DNA of 64,000 nt from Calidifontibacter indicus. GTDB taxonomy: Bacteria > Actinomycetota > Actinomycetes > Actinomycetales > Dermatophilaceae. Within the stretch, counting starts at the first letter, position 1. Every line of letters starts with the position of its first letter. The stretch lies in NCBI RefSeq assembly GCF_003386865.1, contig NZ_QTUA01000001.1, positions 1,364,001-1,428,000 on the forward strand, written 5' to 3'. The notes beneath the pieces are model-generated. The model was not told the DNA's origin. It worked only from the letters and a program-made list of their open reading frames with translations, and ran no database searches. The translations under genes and the position numbers were made by a program. This document shows positions 16,942 through 26,030 of this stretch, in pieces.

Positions 16942-18387
16942 TCACTCGGGCATGTCCTCCAGTTCCACGCCCTTGGTCTCGCGCACCCACTTCAGCACGA
17001 ACACGAACGACAGGGCGGCGAAGACCGCGTAGATGCCGTAGGTCATGCCGAGCGAGACGTCGCGCAGCGACGGGAACGTCACGGTGACGATCCAGTTGGC
17101 GACCCACTGGGCGCCGGCGGCGAGGGCCAGCGCGGCGGCACGCAACCGGTTGGGGAATGTCTCGCCGAGCAGCACCCAGACGATGGGACCCCAGGACATC
17201 CCGAAAGCGATGACGAACACATTGGCGGCGATCAGCGCCGCGACACCCGCCGCGTCGCCGAGTTGCGGGGTGGCGACCCCGTCGACGGTGACGACGTCGG
17301 CGGTCTGGAACACGAACGCCATGACGGCCAGCGAAATGGTCATGCCCACTGAACCGATGAGCAGCAACGGTTTGCGACCGACCTTGTCGACGGTCGCGAT
17401 GGCGATGAGCGTGGTGAGGATGTTGACCACCGAGGTGATGACGGTGATCTTGAACGAGTCGCTCTCGCTGAACCCGACGGCCTCCCACAGCACGTTCGAG
17501 TAGTAGAAGATCACGTTGATGCCGACGAACTGTTGGAAGACCGACAGCAGGATGCCGACCCAGACGATCGGCATGAGTCCGAGCGCCGGCCCCTTCAGAT
17601 CGGCCATCGACGGCTTCTTCTCGCTGTGCAGCGACCGCTGGATGCGGTCGATCCGCACTTCGAGGTTGCGCTGTCCGAGCAGGGTCGAGAGCACCCTGCG
17701 CGCCTCGGGGATCTTGTGGGTGGCGATCAGGTAGCGCGGCGACTCGGGGATGGTGAGCGACAGCACACCGTAGGCGACGGCAGGCACTGCCATGGCGAGG
17801 AACATCCAGCGCCATGCCTCGAGCCCGAACCACAGGGTGTCGTGCGACGATCCGGCGGCGTTGGCGAAGAGGTAGTCGACCAGCAGCGAACAGAAGATGC
17901 CGGTGACGATCGCGAGTTGTTGGAGCGATCCGAGCCGGCCGCGGATGGCGGAGGGCGCGATCTCGGCGATGTACGCGGGTGCGATCACCGAGGCGGCGCC
18001 GACGCCGAGGCCGCCGACGATCCGGAACACCACGAGCATCCAGAGCGACTGGGCGAAACCGGCGCCGAGGGCGCTGACGAAGAACAGGACGGCGGCGAGC
18101 TTCATGACGGCGAGTCGGCCGACCCGGTCGGCGAGGCGGCCGGCGTAGATCGCTCCTGCGGCCGCACCGAGCAGCGCGGACGCGACGGCGAACCCGAGGG
18201 AGGCGGAGCCGACCTCGAACCTCGTCTCGATCGCCGACACCGCGCCGTTGATCACCGCGCTGTCGTAACCGAAGAGGAAACCGCCGAGAGCAGCGACCGA
18301 GGCGATGCGGACGGCGCTGCGACCGCTGCTGGTATCGCTGTCGTCGTAGATGGATTCGCCGTCAGGGACGGGTGCGTGCTCGCTCAT
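16942..18387 (-). CDS. MFS sugar porter
   Basis: Twelve-helix major facilitator of the sugar porter family, 481 residues, predicted to carry out proton-coupled uptake of a hexose, pentose or polyol. Family signatures are visible: the entry motif GGFLFGYDSAVINGAVSAI, GRLADRVGRLAVM in loop 2-3, PESPRYLIATHKIPEA after helix 6, VDKVGRKPLLLIG in loop 8-9 and a late WGPIVWVLLGETFPNRLR. The substrate is not determined. The ATG at 18387 was chosen because AGGAGG lies 7 nt upstream. It is convergent with guaA across the 58-bp palindrome. Confidence 0.92.
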   Translation of the reverse strand: MSEHAPVPDGESIYDDSDTSSGRSAVRIASVAALGGFLFGYDSAVINGAVSAIETRFEVGSASLGFAVASALLGAAAGAIYAGRLADRVGRLAVMKLAAVLFFVSALGAGFAQSLWMLVVFRIVGGLGVGAASVIAPAYIAEIAPSAIRGRLGSLQQLAIVTGIFCSLLVDYLFANAAGSSHDTLWFGLEAWRWMFLAMAVPAVAYGVLSLTIPESPRYLIATHKIPEARRVLSTLLGQRNLEVRIDRIQRSLHSEKKPSMADLKGPALGLMPIVWVGILLSVFQQFVGINVIFYYSNVLWEAVGFSESDSFKITVITSVVNILTTLIAIATVDKVGRKPLLLIGSVGMTISLAVMAFVFQTADVVTVDGVATPQLGDAAGVAALIAANVFVIAFGMSWGPIVWVLLGETFPNRLRAAALALAAGAQWVANWIVTVTFPSLRDVSLGMTYGIYAVFAALSFVFVLKWVRETKGVELEDMPE

Positions 18388-18628
18388 CGATGAGCCTCCT
18401 GGGGTGCGGACGGGGCGGGCGACCCGCGCCGGTGTTCTGAGGTATCCGTGGTGACCACGTTGTGTCTCGTGGTGGCGATGGTGCCGCTGAGGCAAGGCAC
18501 GACGCTACGCCTTCGGGGTCGCTCGCGGGCCGAATCACCGGGTCGGCTTCGCCGGGCCGACGCAGGGCCGACGCCGGGCCGACGCGAGGCCCGGATAGGA
18601 AAAGGTCCGTCGTTCGTTGTACCCACCG

Positions 18629-19486
18629 ATGTCCATGACGACCCGACCCATCCACGTCACGCCGCAGCGGGAGCACAACGCGCGGCGTGTGCCGTTGTCG
18701 TCCGCGCTGTGGGCCGGTGGCGCGATCACCTTCGCTCTCGGTGTCGGCGTGATGTTGGTGCGGATCTTCCTGCACACCTGGACCGGCGCCGACTGGGACA
18801 CCCGGCTGATGGGGATCCTCGGCGGCCCGCCGGAGGCATTTGGCCGGATCATGCGGTTCGTGCAGACGGTGTCACCGATGACGGTGGCCGTGACGCTGCT
18901 GGTGAGCATGGGGGTCGCGCTGGCCAGGCGGAGGTACGCGATCGCGGCGGCGACCGGCGTGCTGGTGGTGGGCGCGACGCTCACGACGCAGGTGCTGAAG
19001 TATCAGGTGCTCGACCGGGTGGGCACGATGCAGAACGCCCTCCCGAGCGGCCACAGCACGGCAGCGTTGCTGTGGGCGTTGGGTGCTGTGCTGGTGGCGC
19101 CGCGCGCGTGGCGTCCGGCCGTCACCCTGGTGGGCATGGTCGTCGCGTGCACGATCGGCGTCGGCACCATCGCCGGACGCTGGCACCGCCCGTCCGACGT
19201 GGTGGCGGCGGCCTGCGTGTGTCTCGGCTGGGCCGCGGGTGCGGTGTTGTTGGCCGCGCTGCAACAACGCGGCCCCCGCCCGACGCGCAGCCGCGGGGGT
19301 CTCTACCTTGGCCTTGCGGTGCTTGGCACGGCGCTGTCGTGCGCCGTCTTCTTCGCGCTGGGTTTCACCCTTGCCGGGCAGGGGATCGAACGGATCGGCG
19401 CGTTCGTGGTGCTCGCGACGGTGGCGGGTGCCTGCGCCGGCACCGTGGCCTGGACGGCGTGGTACGCCGAACGCGAATTGCGCTGA
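18629..19486 (+). CDS. PAP2-family membrane phosphatase
   Basis: Integral membrane phosphatase of 285 residues (type 2 phosphatidic acid phosphatase superfamily), acting on a lipid phosphate or pyrophosphate such as undecaprenyl-PP. The catalytic triplet is recognisable: motif 1 around LKYQVLDRVG, motif 2 ALPSGHST, and motif 3 GRWHRPSDV with the catalytic His and Asp. Six hydrophobic stretches surround these. The N-terminus is uncertain: ATG at 18629, ATG at 18635 or TTG at 18617 are possible and no good Shine-Dalgarno separates them. It is transcribed away from the sugar transporter gene. Confidence 0.85.
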   Translation: MSMTTRPIHVTPQREHNARRVPLSSALWAGGAITFALGVGVMLVRIFLHTWTGADWDTRLMGILGGPPEAFGRIMRFVQTVSPMTVAVTLLVSMGVALARRRYAIAAATGVLVVGATLTTQVLKYQVLDRVGTMQNALPSGHSTAALLWALGAVLVAPRAWRPAVTLVGMVVACTIGVGTIAGRWHRPSDVVAAACVCLGWAAGAVLLAALQQRGPRPTRSRGGLYLGLAVLGTALSCAVFFALGFTLAGQGIERIGAFVVLATVAGACAGTVAWTAWYAERELR

Positions 19487-19516
19487 GCCCGGGTGGTAGG
19501 AGTCGGTCGGACGCGG

Positions 19517-20617
19517 TCAGTCGGACGCGGCGTGCGGCACCTTCGGCCCGACCCACCAGGCGAACCAGCCGATCGCGCCGAGCGGGATCTCGGCCACGTG
19601 GGTGAAGATCGCGAACAACAACGCTCCGGCGGCGGCCGCCGGTTGATCGGCGCCCCAACTGGACAGCACCAGGATGATTCCGGCTTCGGCGACGCCGAGG
19701 CCGCCCGGGGTGATGCCGACGGCGCGCAACAGGCTGCCGATGGCGTATGCGGCGAACAGGTCGCTCACCGGCAGGTCGACGCCGACGGCCCGCATGATCT
19801 GCCAGAACAACACGAACCACACCAAGAGCTGCCCGATGACACCGATCGTCAGCGGGAACCAGCCGCGCCGGGTGAGCGCCGACATCCGCGATTGCTGGTC
19901 GATGAGCAGGTGCTCCAGGCGCGGACGGCGTCCCTTGCACAGGCGGCCGAGCAAGGGGCTGACCCGCAGGTCGAGCCATGCGCCGAGTGTGGCGGTGCGC
20001 ACGGGGCTGGTGAGCGCGACGACGAAGGCGATGAGCAGGATGAGGCCGAGCACGGCGCCCCACCACGCGCCGGTGCTGACGGCCGACGGCAGCGCCTGTG
20101 AGTTTCGCGAGACCATTGCGATGCCGATGAGCGGCAAGGCGATTCGGGCGAGGACGTTCCAGATGCCGCTGACGATCAGGCCGGTGGAGATGGCGCGCCG
20201 CTTGAACCCCCACGAACGCAGGATCATCCAACTCGCGGCGAGCGCGGTGGCGCCGCCCCCGGGCATCGTGTTGGCCACGGCCGATCCGGTGACGTTGACG
20301 ATCGCGGCCTTAGTGTGGCTGATGCCGGGCCAGGCTGCGGTGAGGGTGAACGTGTAGATCCACAGGCCCAGCAGCATCAGGCCGGCGAAGCCGAGCGACG
20401 AGAGAACACCGACCGACCGCAGGTGGTGGCCGATGTCTGTCCAAGTGGTCTTCGCCAGCCACGGCAGACCCCAGATGATCAGGGCGGCGGCCAGCGCCAT
20501 GCCGAGCACCACGTTGAGCACGCTCTTCCAGGTGAGCTTGGGCATCTCGGGCTGGAGGTCCTGGGTGTCCTCCGCGAGTTCGATGTCGACGGATGCGTCG
20601 CCAGTGGGTTCGGTCAT
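19517..20617 (-). CDS. lysylphosphatidylglycerol synthase-type (flippase-like) membrane protein
   Basis: A 366-residue membrane protein with the PF03706 'LPG synthase TM / flippase-like' domain and about eight predicted helices. Typical features are the GSAVANTMPGGGATALAASW segment and SLLRAVGITPGGLGVAEAG near the C-terminus. It lacks the aminoacyl transferase domain of MprF, so lipid lysylation is not expected. Stand-alone members are usually assigned to lipid or glycan export without proof. Its start overlaps the stop of the PIG-L deacetylase by 4 nt, and both face a glycosyltransferase, suggesting a small glycolipid module. Confidence 0.85.
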   Translation of the reverse strand: MTEPTGDASVDIELAEDTQDLQPEMPKLTWKSVLNVVLGMALAAALIIWGLPWLAKTTWTDIGHHLRSVGVLSSLGFAGLMLLGLWIYTFTLTAAWPGISHTKAAIVNVTGSAVANTMPGGGATALAASWMILRSWGFKRRAISTGLIVSGIWNVLARIALPLIGIAMVSRNSQALPSAVSTGAWWGAVLGLILLIAFVVALTSPVRTATLGAWLDLRVSPLLGRLCKGRRPRLEHLLIDQQSRMSALTRRGWFPLTIGVIGQLLVWFVLFWQIMRAVGVDLPVSDLFAAYAIGSLLRAVGITPGGLGVAEAGIILVLSSWGADQPAAAAGALLFAIFTHVAEIPLGAIGWFAWWVGPKVPHAASD

Positions 20618-21411
20618 GGCAGTCCCGCGAAGATGTCACGCGCGACCGGGCCGTCGTGCTGCGGGTCGACGAACCACTCGCGACCGAAGACGAGGTCGTA
20701 GAGCGGACGCGGGATGCGCAGGAACGCGGCCAGCGTGCGGTCGCCGTCGTCGGCCGTCGCCTGCGAAGCGTGTGCCGCCATCGACGCCCGCTTGGCCGCG
20801 ATGTGGCGATGGACGTCGATGCGGTGGGTGATCTGTGCGCGGGCGCTGAACGCGCGCTCGTAGACCTCCATGTCGAACGCGTCGGGGAACTTGTACACCT
20901 TCGAGGTGGCTTTTAGGGCATTGACGAGCAGGTCGCGCGGCACCGTCGCCTGCAGTACCCGTCGGGTGCCGGCGAGTTCGGCGGCGCGGGCCGCGACGTG
21001 GTGCACCCGCACGTGGTCGCGGTGGCCGTAGCCCCCTTGTGGGTCGTAGCTGGTGAGCACCTCGGCGTGTTCCTCGTCGAGCACCGCAGCGAGCCTGTCG
21101 GCGGCATCCTCGACCGACGCGGCCACCAGCGAGTTCGTGGGAGGGTCACCGTCCATGCCGGAGTCGGCATAGCCGAGGTGCACCACGCGGGCGACGCCCA
21201 GCGCGTCCGCGCTGCGACGCAACTCACCGAGGCGACGCGCACCCAGCCCGCCGTCGTCCCGGAACTCACCCGCTGCCAAACCCAAACCCCCGTCGGTCGC
21301 CGTCACGAGCACCACACGATGCCCCGCCGCCGCGGCCTTGGCCATCGTTCCGCTGGTGAGCAGGGCTTCGTCGTCGGGGTGCGCATGGAACGCGACCAGT
21401 GTGTGCGACAT
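20614..21411 (-). CDS. PIG-L family deacetylase
   Basis: Zinc-dependent LmbE/PIG-L deacetylase, 265 residues, removing an N-acetyl group from a GlcNAc-containing molecule. The N-terminus has the metal-binding AFHAHPDDEALLTSGTMAKA, and the second zinc histidine is in YGHRDHVRVH. The family includes MshB and Mca of mycothiol metabolism, but nothing here allows that specific assignment. I chose the ATG at 21411 (MSHTLVAFHAHPDDE); a longer frame to 21435 exists. It overlaps the downstream flippase-like gene and is divergent from a GT4 gene across a gap of only a few tens of bases. Confidence 0.88.
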   Translation of the reverse strand: MSHTLVAFHAHPDDEALLTSGTMAKAAAAGHRVVLVTATDGGLGLAAGEFRDDGGLGARRLGELRRSADALGVARVVHLGYADSGMDGDPPTNSLVAASVEDAADRLAAVLDEEHAEVLTSYDPQGGYGHRDHVRVHHVAARAAELAGTRRVLQATVPRDLLVNALKATSKVYKFPDAFDMEVYERAFSARAQITHRIDVHRHIAAKRASMAAHASQATADDGDRTLAAFLRIPRPLYDLVFGREWFVDPQHDGPVARDIFAGLP

Positions 21412-21445
21412 CGCCGACATTCTCGCGCATGACATGCTTACGCCC

Positions 21446-22579
21446 GTGAAGGTGGCCCTTTTGTCGGACTGCTACCTGCCCAGGCTGGGCGGTATCGAGG
21501 TCCAGGTGCACGACCTGGCCCGCAACCTACGCAGGGCAGGTCACGAGGTCGTCGCCTTCACCGCCACCCGCGAACCGGGTCAGCAGCGCAACGAGGTCGA
21601 GATCATCGACGGCATCCCGGTGCACCGTCTCGCGATCCCGATGCCGCACGGCCTACCGATCAACCCCCTCGCCCCGCCCACGCTGCGCCGCTTGCTGCGG
21701 GCCGGTGAGTTCGACGTCGCGCACGTGCACATGGGTGTGGTGGCGCCGTTCTCGATGGACTGTGCCCGGGTCGCGCTCGGTCTCGATCTGCCGACCGCCG
21801 TCACCTGGCACTCGCTGCACGCCCGGATGGAGGGCCCGATCCGCCTCGCCGGCTATGTGGCGCGCTGGGCGAAGTCGGGCGCGGCGTTGTCGGCGGTGTC
21901 AGGTGTCGCGGCGCAATCGGTGATGTCGCTCGCCGGTCTGCAGCACAAGGTGGCGATCCTGCCGAACGGCATCGACACCGAGCAGTGGGCGCCGCTCGCG
22001 CGCGCACCCAAGGCGGACGGCGAACCGGTGCGGATCGTCTCGGCCATGCGGTTGATGGGGCGCAAACGGCCGCTGGAACTGCTCGACATCGTGCACGAGG
22101 CGCGCCGCCAGGTGCCTGACATCGACCTGCGGCTGGAGGTGCTGGGAGAGGGGCCGCTGCGACCGAAGGTCGAGCATCGCGCCCGTGAACTGGGCGCGCA
22201 GGAGTGGTTCAGCGCTCCGGGGCGGATGACCCGCACCCAGGTGCAGGAGCGTTACCGGCTGAGCGACATCTACATCGCGCCGGCCGAGCTGGAGGCGTTC
22301 GGCATCGCGGCGCTGGAGGCGCGGACGACCGGGTTGCCGGTGGTGGCGCCGCGTAAGAGCGGTGTGTCGGAGTTCATCGAGCACCGCGTCAACGGACTGC
22401 TCGCCGGCGACGACGCCGGCATGGCCGATGCGCTCGCCCGATTGGCGTCCGATCGCGAACTGCGCGAGGGGATGATCCGACACAACACCGAGGTGCTGCC
22501 CAAGGAGTCGTGGGACAGCGTCGTGCTGATGGTCGAGGCGGAGTACGCCCGCGCCATCGACCAGATGCGCGAGAGCTGA
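21446..22579 (+). CDS. glycosyltransferase family 4 protein
   Basis: GT-B fold sugar transferase, 377 residues. The N-terminal half begins MKVALLSDCYLPRLGGIEVQ with the glycine-rich acceptor-site loop. The C-terminal nucleotide-sugar domain contains RIVSAMRLMGRKRPLELLDI and the E-x7-E-type motif ELEAFGIAALEARTTGLPVV. An in-frame ATG at 21434 is an alternative start. It is divergent from the PIG-L deacetylase/flippase pair, so the three may act on one glycolipid. Donor and acceptor are unknown. Its stop nearly abuts that of the convergent ogt remnant. Confidence 0.88.
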   Translation: MKVALLSDCYLPRLGGIEVQVHDLARNLRRAGHEVVAFTATREPGQQRNEVEIIDGIPVHRLAIPMPHGLPINPLAPPTLRRLLRAGEFDVAHVHMGVVAPFSMDCARVALGLDLPTAVTWHSLHARMEGPIRLAGYVARWAKSGAALSAVSGVAAQSVMSLAGLQHKVAILPNGIDTEQWAPLARAPKADGEPVRIVSAMRLMGRKRPLELLDIVHEARRQVPDIDLRLEVLGEGPLRPKVEHRARELGAQEWFSAPGRMTRTQVQERYRLSDIYIAPAELEAFGIAALEARTTGLPVVAPRKSGVSEFIEHRVNGLLAGDDAGMADALARLASDRELREGMIRHNTEVLPKESWDSVVLMVEAEYARAIDQMRES

Positions 22580-22580
22580 G

Positions 22581-23057
22581 TCAGAACAGCCGGGCCGCCT
22601 TGGCCTCTGCCGGTTCCTTGGGGTCGAGCAGGAACCGTTTGCGGTCGAGCCCCCCGGCGTAACCGGTGAGCGAACCGTCCGACCCGACGACGCGGTGGCA
22701 GGGGATGACGATGCTGATCGGGTTGTGTCCGACGCTGCGCCCCACGGCCTGCGCCATGTTCGGGTTGCCGAGTTCGCGCGCGATCGCGCCGTAGGTGGTC
22801 TTCGCACCGTACGGGATCGCCATCAGCAGATCCCAGACCCGCTCCGACAGCGGATCGCCGTGGGTGCGCAGCGGCAGGTCGAAGGTGGTGCGCTCGCGGC
22901 GGAAGTACTGCGCGAATTGCGTCGTGGCGAGCCCGAGCACATCATCCGAGGTCGGCTCGACCTGCGGTCCGAAGTCGTCCTGCGCCGGTTTGACCCAGTG
23001 TCCGGGGAAGTAGGCCCCGACGATCGCGTCGTCGTCGGCGACGATGGTGAGTTCGCC
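22581..23057 (-). pseudogene. ogt: methylated-DNA-protein cysteine methyltransferase (Ogt), 5'-truncated
   Basis: Homology to O6-alkylguanine-DNA alkyltransferase runs through 158 codons, from GELTIVADDDAIVGAYFPGH to the C-terminus. The DNA-binding domain with the alkyl acceptor in IPCHRVVG is intact. The first ~10-15 residues and the start codon are missing: upstream of codon GGC (23057) the frame enters dedA sequence. No ATG or GTG occurs in frame until the GTG at 22940, which would yield only a 119-residue C-terminal fragment. Most likely a deletion pseudogene; an internally initiated C-terminal domain could retain some activity. Confidence 0.8.
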
Positions 23058-23362
23058 GTGACGTCGTCGTTGATGTGTTTCGGGAACTTCGTCGACAGCT
23101 TGCGGAACATCCGATCGCCGTATCGCCGGCCGATGCCGTAGCCGATCGAGTCACCGGTGGTTGCTCCGAGCACCACGGCCAGCGCGACGAAGTGCGGGCT
23201 CAGGTCGGAGCCGGAGTGGGCCGACAGCATCGCGGCGGCGACGAGCACGACCTCGCCGGGCAGCGGGATGCCCAGACTTTCGACGCCGACCACCAGGGTC
23301 ACGCCGAGGTAGACCAGCAACAGCGGCACCCCGAGCAGCAGGTGCTCGATCGAGTTGATCAT
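23058..23362 (-). pseudogene. DedA-family membrane protein, 3'-truncated
   Basis: About 100 N-terminal residues of a DedA/SNARE-associated family protein, a class implicated in polyprenyl-phosphate or lipid translocation. They include the family motif ESLGIPLPGEVVL and GDSIGYGIGRRYGDRMFRKL. DedA proteins are normally ~200 residues. Here homology stops after KFPKHINDD and the frame continues out of register into ogt sequence until about 22823. The missing half includes the conserved second membrane-re-entrant region, so the product should be non-functional. Confidence 0.8.
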
Positions 23363-23382
23363 CCGGTGGTGCCTCTACTTCG

Positions 23383-24720
23383 TCAGTGCCAACCGGCGGG
23401 GTCGGTGCCGCCGGGAATGTCCGACTCCGGATGGTACGGCGTGCGACTGAAGCGGAAGCTGCCGAGATCGAGGTACTGCGTGCCCTCGACCTCGTGCAGG
23501 TGCAGTCGCTCGCCGGCGTAGTACTCGTCGAGGCCGACCCAGCCACCGTCCGGATGGGTGACGAAGCGCGACCCGCGCCCCGACCTCGTCGGACGCAGGT
23601 CGAGCACGCCCTCGTGCACGGTCGCGACATGCTCCCGCGGGCCCCAGAACCACGTGCCGGTGACGTCGAGTTCGGTGGCCGAACCCGTTGCCGTCCAAGG
23701 CTGTACGTCGCGGGGGAGCGACTCGTCGAGCATCTCCAACAGGTCGTAGCCGAGGTCGAGGTCGAAGTTGCCGGTGGTGTTCGCCTGCACGACGAAACCG
23801 TCGCCGTTCGTCGGGTCGATGCGGAGCGCGGCGAGGTAACCGGGCATCGAGCCGCCATGACCGATGAATCGGCGCCGGTCGATGTTGAAGATGTCGAGCC
23901 CGAGCCCGTAGGCGCGCACCCACCGTCCGCCGGCGGTGTCGTCGATGGCGCCGGGCACCTGCATGTCGAGGCGCAGGTCGTCGGGCAGCACGCGGGCGTC
24001 GCCGCGGGCCAGGAAGCGCGCCCAGACGGCCAGGTCGAGCACCGTCGACCAGAGCTGTCCGGCGGGTGCCATCGCCCGTGAGTCGTGGGTGGGTTCGGCG
24101 TGCAGGAGGTCGGTGTGCGGGTGCACGGCCCAGCCGGGAGCGGCGTCGTCGGGCCGGTCGTAGCTGGTGCGAGTCATGCCGAGCGGTGCGAGAATGCGTT
24201 GCTGCACCGTCTCGAACCACGAACAATTTCGTTGGCGGGCAACGACTTCCCCGGCAACTGCGTAGCCCACGTTGGAGTAGTGGAAGCGCGCGCCGATGCG
24301 GTGCGCCCGCCGGATGCTGGGCAGCACTTCCTCCCAGGTGACGCCGTCGCTGCGTTCCCACCACGGCCCTTCGGTCTCGGCGTGCAGGCCGCTGGAGTGG
24401 TTGAGCAGCGCGGCCACCGGCACGCGGCGCATGGAGTCGCCGAGCTCGGGCAGGTGGTCGGTCACCGGGTCGTCGAGGTCGATGAGTCCTTCGGCGACGA
24501 GTTGCAGCACGGCGACGGCGACGAAGGTCTTGGTCAGCGATCCGATCCGGTACGGCGTGTCGGTCGTGGCGAGTGCCGAGCCCGGGCGGCCGTCGAGGTG
24601 CCCGACGGCGTCAGACCACGCGACGTCGCCGTCGCGCAGCAGTGCGCACGAGACCGACGGCGCCCGGTGTTCGCGTTGCTGCTGCAGGAGCGCGGCGTGA
24701 AGTCGTTGCGAGACGTCCAT
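23383..24720 (-). CDS. serine hydrolase of the beta-lactamase/penicillin-binding (class C-like) family
   Basis: A 445-residue member of the AmpC/EstB-like serine hydrolase family. The nucleophile motif S-x-x-K is in IGSLTKTF, and the Y-x-N motif is in FHYSNVGYAVAGEVVA. The C-terminal third is an extra beta-rich domain of ~120 residues ending near the PYHPESD segment. No signal peptide is seen, so it is probably cytoplasmic and acts as an esterase or peptidase rather than a resistance enzyme. The ATG at 24720 places the protein start just before the conserved helix; a start at 24774 adds 18 poorly conserved residues. Confidence 0.85.
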   Translation of the reverse strand: MDVSQRLHAALLQQQREHRAPSVSCALLRDGDVAWSDAVGHLDGRPGSALATTDTPYRIGSLTKTFVAVAVLQLVAEGLIDLDDPVTDHLPELGDSMRRVPVAALLNHSSGLHAETEGPWWERSDGVTWEEVLPSIRRAHRIGARFHYSNVGYAVAGEVVARQRNCSWFETVQQRILAPLGMTRTSYDRPDDAAPGWAVHPHTDLLHAEPTHDSRAMAPAGQLWSTVLDLAVWARFLARGDARVLPDDLRLDMQVPGAIDDTAGGRWVRAYGLGLDIFNIDRRRFIGHGGSMPGYLAALRIDPTNGDGFVVQANTTGNFDLDLGYDLLEMLDESLPRDVQPWTATGSATELDVTGTWFWGPREHVATVHEGVLDLRPTRSGRGSRFVTHPDGGWVGLDEYYAGERLHLHEVEGTQYLDLGSFRFSRTPYHPESDIPGGTDPAGWH

Positions 24721-24779
24721 CGGGCCATCCAACCAGCCGCTGCTGCGCGTGCTCGCAGTGTCGAATCTCCCCATCCCTG

Positions 24780-24797
24780 CGTATCGGAAGTGATACG
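24780..24797. promoter_or_regulatory. operator-like repeat CGTATC-N6-GATACG
   Basis: Perfect 6-bp inverted arms around a 6-bp spacer lie between the GNAT stop and the serine hydrolase start. A regulator site is possible but unproven. Confidence 0.3.
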
Positions 24798-25313
24798 TCA
24801 GAGGGTGATCCAGTAACGGCGTTTGTCGCCGCGCACGTCCTCCAGCACGCCGCCGCAGCGCTCGATGGTGCGAGCGGACGCCAGATTGGTCGTCTCGCAG
24901 GTGACGAGCACCCGATCCATGCCGCGCTCGCGGGCCTTGTCGAGCGACGCCATCAGCGCCGCCGTCGCCACCCCGCGCCGGCGGGCCGAGGCGCGCACGC
25001 CGTAGCCGATGTGACCGCCCTGCTCACGCAGGAAGTCGTTGAGCGCGAACCGCAGGTTGAGCGAGCCGAGCACCCGCGCCGGCTCCTCGTCGTCGACGAT
25101 CCAGTACAGCGCCGACGGCACGTAGCCCTCCGGCGGGTCGGTGAGGTTGCGGCGTTGCTGGGCGAGCCAGCGGTCGAAGCCGTCATCTGTCGCGAGCTCC
25201 TCCTCGGTGAACCCGAAGATCGAGTAGCCGTGAATGTGGCTGTCGCGGAACTCATCTCGCGACTCCCGCCAGGAGTCGCGCAGTTGTTCGGACGGTTCGA
25301 CGAGGGTGATCAT
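24798..25313 (-). CDS. GNAT-family N-acetyltransferase
   Basis: An acetyl-CoA-dependent N-acyltransferase of 171 residues. The acetyl-CoA pyrophosphate-binding motif is GYGVRASARRRGVATAALM (R-x-x-G-x-G/A type), followed by LVTCETTNLASARTIERCGG, typical of the RimJ/RimL-like subgroup. The substrate is unknown. A TAACGT hexamer ends 7 nt before the ATG, so the transcript is probably leaderless or nearly so. It precedes the serine hydrolase on the same strand. Confidence 0.88.
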   Translation of the reverse strand: MITLVEPSEQLRDSWRESRDEFRDSHIHGYSIFGFTEEELATDDGFDRWLAQQRRNLTDPPEGYVPSALYWIVDDEEPARVLGSLNLRFALNDFLREQGGHIGYGVRASARRRGVATAALMASLDKARERGMDRVLVTCETTNLASARTIERCGGVLEDVRGDKRRYWITL

Positions 25314-25338
25314 CCTCCGCACGTTAGTGCGGATGCGG

Positions 25339-25374
25339 CGACGGGCCACGACCGGTTCAGGTCGTGGCCCGTCG
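25339..25374. terminator. hairpin terminator between the NAD(P)-binding and GNAT genes
   Basis: Perfect 15-bp arms (25339-25353 and 25360-25374) with a 6-nt loop lie downstream of the stop at 25415 on the minus strand. Confidence 0.75.
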
Positions 25375-25414
25375 ACGTCGGGCAGCGTTGGAAACTGCTC
25401 TGTGTCGTGCCGCG

Positions 25415-26020
25415 TCAGGCCGTGTCGGCGACGGTGAAGCGGGTGCCGCGGTGGGCCGGCTGCTCCAGCTCGTCGAGCGCGGCGACCGCGAAGGTGCCGG
25501 TGGTGACCGAGTCGCCGACCGGGCTGTCGGTGCCGAGCACGGGCTCGCCGGCCGGGCCGGGCGCGATCATCGGCGACGGCGCGAGCATCGTCCAGTCGAG
25601 CCCCTCGGCGGCGCGGTAGAGGTCGAGCACCGCTGCGAAGGCGTCGGACTCGGGCTTGTAGGCGGCGGGGAACTCAGGCGTGTCCTTGAGCAGGACGTCA
25701 CCGACGGACAGGGCGCCGGCACCACCGACGACGAACAGGCGGGTCTGCGGTGCGGCAGCGATCAGGCGGCGGTGCGCCTCGATCGTCGGGGCCGTGTCAC
25801 CGCCGGTGCGGTCGGACGGCACGGCAAGGACGAGTGCGTCGTAGGCGGTAGCGGCGCTGACCAGGGCGTCGGTGTCCTGGAGGTCGATCGTTGCGGACGG
25901 GAGGTCGCCGACGGTGCTGCCCGAGCGCGAGGCGATCGTGACGTCGTGGCCGCGGCGCGCGGCCTCCTTGGCGATGTCCGATCCGACCATGCCGGTGCCG
26001 CCGAGAACGAGGATCTTCAT
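25415..26020 (-). CDS. NAD(P)-binding (atypical short-chain dehydrogenase / NmrA-like) protein
   Basis: Rossmann-fold protein of 201 residues. The dinucleotide-binding motif GGTGMVGSDIAKEAARRGHD is at the N-terminus, with LFVVGGAGAL and the DWTMLAPSPMIAPG segment typical of 'NAD(P)H-binding' atypical SDRs, often quinone- or flavin-reductase-like. No catalytic Tyr-x3-Lys is present. The start has a good AAAGGAG ribosome site. A 10-bp inverted repeat overlaps this site and the leader; genes of this family are frequently controlled by HxlR or MarR regulators, but no regulator gene is adjacent. Confidence 0.82.
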   Translation of the reverse strand: MKILVLGGTGMVGSDIAKEAARRGHDVTIASRSGSTVGDLPSATIDLQDTDALVSAATAYDALVLAVPSDRTGGDTAPTIEAHRRLIAAAPQTRLFVVGGAGALSVGDVLLKDTPEFPAAYKPESDAFAAVLDLYRAAEGLDWTMLAPSPMIAPGPAGEPVLGTDSPVGDSVTTGTFAVAALDELEQPAHRGTRFTVADTA

Positions 26021-26030
26021 GAGCTCTCCT

